Shown: positions 60,866 to 64,000 of the stretch, piece by piece
Layout of the letters: every line of letters begins with the position of its first letter
Numbering within the stretch: the first letter of the stretch is position 1
From: Cohaesibacter gelatinilyticus
GTDB lineage: Bacteria; Pseudomonadota; Alphaproteobacteria; Rhizobiales; Cohaesibacteraceae
DNA: 64,000 bases
Assembly (NCBI RefSeq): GCF_900215605.1
Contig: NZ_OBEL01000003.1
Location: forward strand, 383,523 to 447,522
Reading direction: 5' to 3'
Position numbers and translations under genes: made by a program
Notes under the pieces: generated by a model
Seen by the model: the letters and a program-made list of their open reading frames with translations, nothing else
Database searches by the model: none
Told to the model about the DNA's origin: nothing

Positions 60866-63800
60866 GCAAACTGTCCGACATTTGGGCCATTCGGGAGCTG
60901 GGTTTTTCATACTGGTTCAATCGCTTGGCTTTATTGATGCAGAGCTTGGGTCCACTATTCATCTGCTGCATCACTCTGTTTTTCATCGTCAATTTTGTTC
61001 TGGCCGTCGAGCATGCGAGCCAAAATGCACCACAATTCATGCAATTGGATAAACTCACTTTCTCAGCTAAGCCAGATACCTCCGTTGTTTTGGGACGAAG
61101 GGAGCTGGCACAGGATACTGGCACCAAGTCTGCCGAAGATGATCATATACAATTGACATTCAGCCAGTTCGGAGAATGGGAGCTTCAGCGGATAGCTGAA
61201 ACCAGAAAGCTGGACGTAGGATTTCCCGATGTCTCCATGACTGTCTATTCAGATCGATTTCCCATCCCCTCTTCAGGTTCAGATTCACCCAAGGATGCTA
61301 AGAACAAATTGCATATTAAGGCCGGTGAAGCGCACATGACGTTGTTCAGTCAGGATGGAACTGACCTTCACATCTTCATATCGGATGCAGCAGGTCAAGC
61401 GGCACACTATATCTTCTCCTATTCAGGTACAGCCACCACTGGTTCTGGTGATGCTCTGCCGCGCTGTGTCGAGTGGGGGGGCTGGACACATCTCCGAAAT
61501 TGGCTACGCCGGATTACTCGTATACAGCAATTACACGAGTTGGGTTTCTCATTTGGCGTGACGGCAAGAAATATTGCTTATATTGGAGGTTCTAACACCT
61601 GCATTCTGAAAGATGGAACTCCCCTGGTCGCATTGCCAGGTGGGGTTGATGACATTGAGTTTGGCATTCGCGCTGGCATGACAGATGGTCTGGCATTCTT
61701 GTTTCCCAGAAAAATGCCAGTCAACGCGCCTGTTGCCTATGAAATTGAAGAAAACGGTAGTTTCACTGCTCAGCATAGCGGTTCAAAATATTTCTCATGG
61801 CCGGTTTGGAATAGCAACACGAGCAACCAACTTGCTGTCAATAGTTTCACGGTGGGATATACGCTCTACACGATCGAAAGCAATGGCGATAGGGTTTCCG
61901 TTTCTCCCTTGTCAAAGGTGCCTCTCACAAGAGCGGCACAATGTGGATCGATTTTTGGTGATGTGTCGCCTCACGGAGCGGATTTAACGTCAGATCAACT
62001 ACGCTGCCCTGGATCCAGCTTGGAAAGAGGCGTCGCAGTTAGAATGGAGTCAAGAAAGACGCCTCCTGCCCTGAATCGCCTGCTTGTCCCTATCGTATCC
62101 AACGACGATTTGGCTGGAGAAGAAAAGGTTTTCTGGACTATTCTGGTTATCACATTTGCAGGCTGGTGGCTGTTCAATCAGTCGGCCAGTGCTGAGCAAA
62201 TGACACCGAGAAGGCGTCTGCAGCTTGCTTTGCAAGCGATGGCTTTTCTTCTTGTCGCAGGTCCTTACTGGCTGGAACTGATGCCTGGTGAGGTGTACGG
62301 TTTTGAAAAACCTGTGCTGATGCTCTATGCAAGTGGTGGTCTGTTGATGCTGGGTACATTGCTACTCTTCATAGATGAAGATTGCAGCATGCTGGGCCAG
62401 CTTTTCTGGTTAATTACTCTCAGTTTGGCTCTGGTGGGCGCTCTGTCTCTGTTCACCCTGAGTGCGGAAGGGGCCAACACGGATTGGGAACGCTTTTTTG
62501 TCAAGCAGAAATATTTTGTGCTGGACTTGTTACCATTGACCTTCATGACCATTATCGCCACCTCTCCTCTTGCCCTGAGGCGGTCGATAGGGGAAGCCGT
62601 TTTGGGGACAGCAGCGTTCATCCGCTTTTCTCTGCTCTTACTCGCGGTGTTCATTGCCTGGGTATTCTTCGGCGACCAGCAAGGACTTGTGGGATTTCAA
62701 CCCGTTGAACTCGGCAAGTTTTTCGTTGTCCTTGCAATTTCAGGGGTCATTACTCAATGGACCGTTCGTTCTAGGCTGCTTAGCGATGTGGTCTTGCGGG
62801 GATCGTGGGTTGCGTTCTTTTCCCTGGCACTTTTTGGCATTGCCATGGCCGCTGTTCCGTATTTTCATTCTGATTATTCGCCGATTGTGATTGTTCTGGC
62901 CACGTCAATTTGCGTTGTTGCCTTGCTCTTGCCCAGTATCGTGTCCAGAGGAATTCGCGAACGAAAACATGATGATAAAGAAATTGAAGAAATCCCGCTT
63001 CGGTTTCGTCCTAAAAGAGAGGAGAAACTTTGGGGTTTGCACCCATGCGAATTTTTGACCAGTTTACGTCGGCGCATTACTGCATTCTTCTGGCACCCCA
63101 AATGTGGGGCTCCAATGCTGTTGGTTTTGGTGATCGCGACGGCTGGCAGCCTGCCCTTTTTGGTTCCACGACTAATTCCTGGTGTTCCGAACTGGGAATG
63201 GACAGCGCAGAAGGCTGAAAATCAAATCTCTGCATTGGAGAAAAAACTCGGTGAAGGCAGACGCACGGTTCTTGAGCGTCTCCTCATTTGGGCTGATACT
63301 CGGTATGATCGAAGGGTTGGTAGCGAGACAATTCCTTTGAGCTTGAGGGATTTGAACTATCAGGTGCTGCGGTCACGGTCGGCAATTGCTCATTCGCCTT
63401 GTTCAATCAGTCCCGAAATGGCCAGCTTGACCTTTCTTGCACCTGAGAGGAGCAGCAGCATATTGGACTATTTTGGCATCTGCACGCCGCATATAGCAGG
63501 TACTGAGATCGCCATTTCCAATGATTGCTCCACCAATGATCTGAAAGAACCTGTCGAACCGCATTGCATACCCGTCGTTCAAAGTGATTTTGCAGGTAGC
63601 TACCTGATTTCTCGCCACGGTATTGGCACTGCCAGTCTTGTGGCGTTCCTCCAGTTATTGATCCTCGGAATTGCTGGTATCGCCTATTTTCAGATCCAAT
63701 CGGCCAAGTTGCGGCAGCCTGTCGCTGCTGCGGCCAATGATGCAACAGCAGCACTCATTCTGGGTTCCTGTTTTCTGTTTGTCTTGCAGTGGATTTTGTC

Positions 63801-63972
63801 CTGGGGAAATGTTTTTGGTCTGTTGCCAATCATGGGACAACCCATGACCTGGACTTCCGCAGCAACCAGTCATCATCTGTTTATGGCACTCCCAGCCAGT
63901 GGTGCCATATTTGCGGGCATCCGGGTCGCCCGCATTCGCAGAGAAACGATACCCTTTCGGTATGCACCATGA
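60862..63972 (+). CDS. SEDS-family (FtsW/RodA-like) polymerase with inserted extracytoplasmic domain
   Basis: The 1036-residue protein has one N-terminal membrane segment (about 25-50), a region of about 400 residues that is probably outside the membrane (55-455), and then about ten membrane helices. SEDS hallmarks: FQPVELGKFF (612-621, as FQPSELxK of FtsW) and a SDYSPIVIVL segment (Asp671) resembling FtsW's QPDxG. Near the C-terminus GQPMTWTSAAT resembles LPFxSxGG. A soluble piece of about 150 residues interrupts the helices at about 780-930. SEDS proteins polymerise lipid II glycans together with a class B PBP, here the upstream gene. The sequence ends 28 bases before the window end, and nothing is seen after it. 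Confidence 0.75.
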   Translation: MSKLSDIWAIRELGFSYWFNRLALLMQSLGPLFICCITLFFIVNFVLAVEHASQNAPQFMQLDKLTFSAKPDTSVVLGRRELAQDTGTKSAEDDHIQLTFSQFGEWELQRIAETRKLDVGFPDVSMTVYSDRFPIPSSGSDSPKDAKNKLHIKAGEAHMTLFSQDGTDLHIFISDAAGQAAHYIFSYSGTATTGSGDALPRCVEWGGWTHLRNWLRRITRIQQLHELGFSFGVTARNIAYIGGSNTCILKDGTPLVALPGGVDDIEFGIRAGMTDGLAFLFPRKMPVNAPVAYEIEENGSFTAQHSGSKYFSWPVWNSNTSNQLAVNSFTVGYTLYTIESNGDRVSVSPLSKVPLTRAAQCGSIFGDVSPHGADLTSDQLRCPGSSLERGVAVRMESRKTPPALNRLLVPIVSNDDLAGEEKVFWTILVITFAGWWLFNQSASAEQMTPRRRLQLALQAMAFLLVAGPYWLELMPGEVYGFEKPVLMLYASGGLLMLGTLLLFIDEDCSMLGQLFWLITLSLALVGALSLFTLSAEGANTDWERFFVKQKYFVLDLLPLTFMTIIATSPLALRRSIGEAVLGTAAFIRFSLLLLAVFIAWVFFGDQQGLVGFQPVELGKFFVVLAISGVITQWTVRSRLLSDVVLRGSWVAFFSLALFGIAMAAVPYFHSDYSPIVIVLATSICVVALLLPSIVSRGIRERKHDDKEIEEIPLRFRPKREEKLWGLHPCEFLTSLRRRITAFFWHPKCGAPMLLVLVIATAGSLPFLVPRLIPGVPNWEWTAQKAENQISALEKKLGEGRRTVLERLLIWADTRYDRRVGSETIPLSLRDLNYQVLRSRSAIAHSPCSISPEMASLTFLAPERSSSILDYFGICTPHIAGTEIAISNDCSTNDLKEPVEPHCIPVVQSDFAGSYLISRHGIGTASLVAFLQLLILGIAGIAYFQIQSAKLRQPVAAAANDATAALILGSCFLFVLQWILSWGNVFGLLPIMGQPMTWTSAATSHHLFMALPASGAIFAGIRVARIRRETIPFRYAP

Positions 63973-64000
63973 TATCGGTTGAGTATTAAGATTTGCATTG

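Noticed and set aside
8606-64000. attR copy of the tRNA-Ser end inside the window
   Set aside because: I looked by eye for the T-arm and acceptor sequence downstream and found no second copy, so the right boundary is outside.
1-64000. CRISPR array
   Set aside because: No run of regularly spaced short direct repeats was seen, and no Cas-like gene was recognised. The CHAT protein therefore has no visible CRISPR partner here.

Overview
The window looks like the chromosome of an alphaproteobacterium, probably of the Hyphomicrobiales. The support is gene content (a TakP-like TRAP binding protein, LepA, a MepA-type endopeptidase, DUF2799 and DUF3768 proteins) and the style of the accessory genes (MobC/relaxase/VirD4 set, small plasmid-type hypotheticals). 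The genus call is open.

Bases 1-8515 are ordinary core genome: the end of a chemotaxis receptor, a Tat-exported TRAP binding protein, lepA, a diguanylate cyclase whose receiver domain lacks the phospho-acceptor Asp, a DUF2799 lipoprotein, mepA and msrA, separated by clear hairpin terminators. At 8516-8605 lies a tRNA-Ser(GGA). A tyrosine integrase starts 120 bp after its 3' end, and from there to the end of the window everything is accessory. This is the left part of a genomic island or integrative mobilizable element inserted at tRNA-Ser. The right end is not in the window.

The island is modular. 8.7-13 kb has the integrase, small duplicated genes and a second short tyrosine recombinase. 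13-19 kb has four tandem paralogous secreted coiled-coil proteins followed by unknown genes. 19-25.5 kb is plasmid-like cargo (DUF3768, methyltransferase, Fic, small hypotheticals, a CHC2/Toprim primase). 26-35.2 kb is a Type III-like restriction-modification operon (HTH, Res, unknown, Mod, RelE-UvrD fusion). 35.4-41 kb is mobilization (MobC, relaxase, VirD4) plus a large serine recombinase. No mating-pair-formation genes are seen, so transfer would need a helper. 41.6-49.5 kb has a VWA protein, a membrane PP2C phosphatase, a kinase-zinc ribbon-FHA protein, a CHAT protease and a divergent unknown gene. A decayed IS3-family element (50.3-51.4 kb) separates this from 52-64 kb, a five-gene operon encoding an Hsp70/actin-fold ATPase, two unknown proteins, a class B penicillin-binding transpeptidase with a very long extracytoplasmic region, and a SEDS (FtsW/RodA-like) polymerase with a large inserted domain.

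Two observations stand out. First, the 52-64 kb operon is a non-canonical SEDS-bPBP peptidoglycan synthase tied to an Hsp70-like ATPase on a mobile island, beside a phospho-signalling module and a caspase-like protease. I do not recognise it as a described system. Second, a 16-bp motif (GAC-N8-GTC with a conserved core) occurs eight times, only between genes. Five copies lie 62-70 bp before plus-strand start codons of unrelated modules. This suggests one island-wide regulator that ties the modules together.
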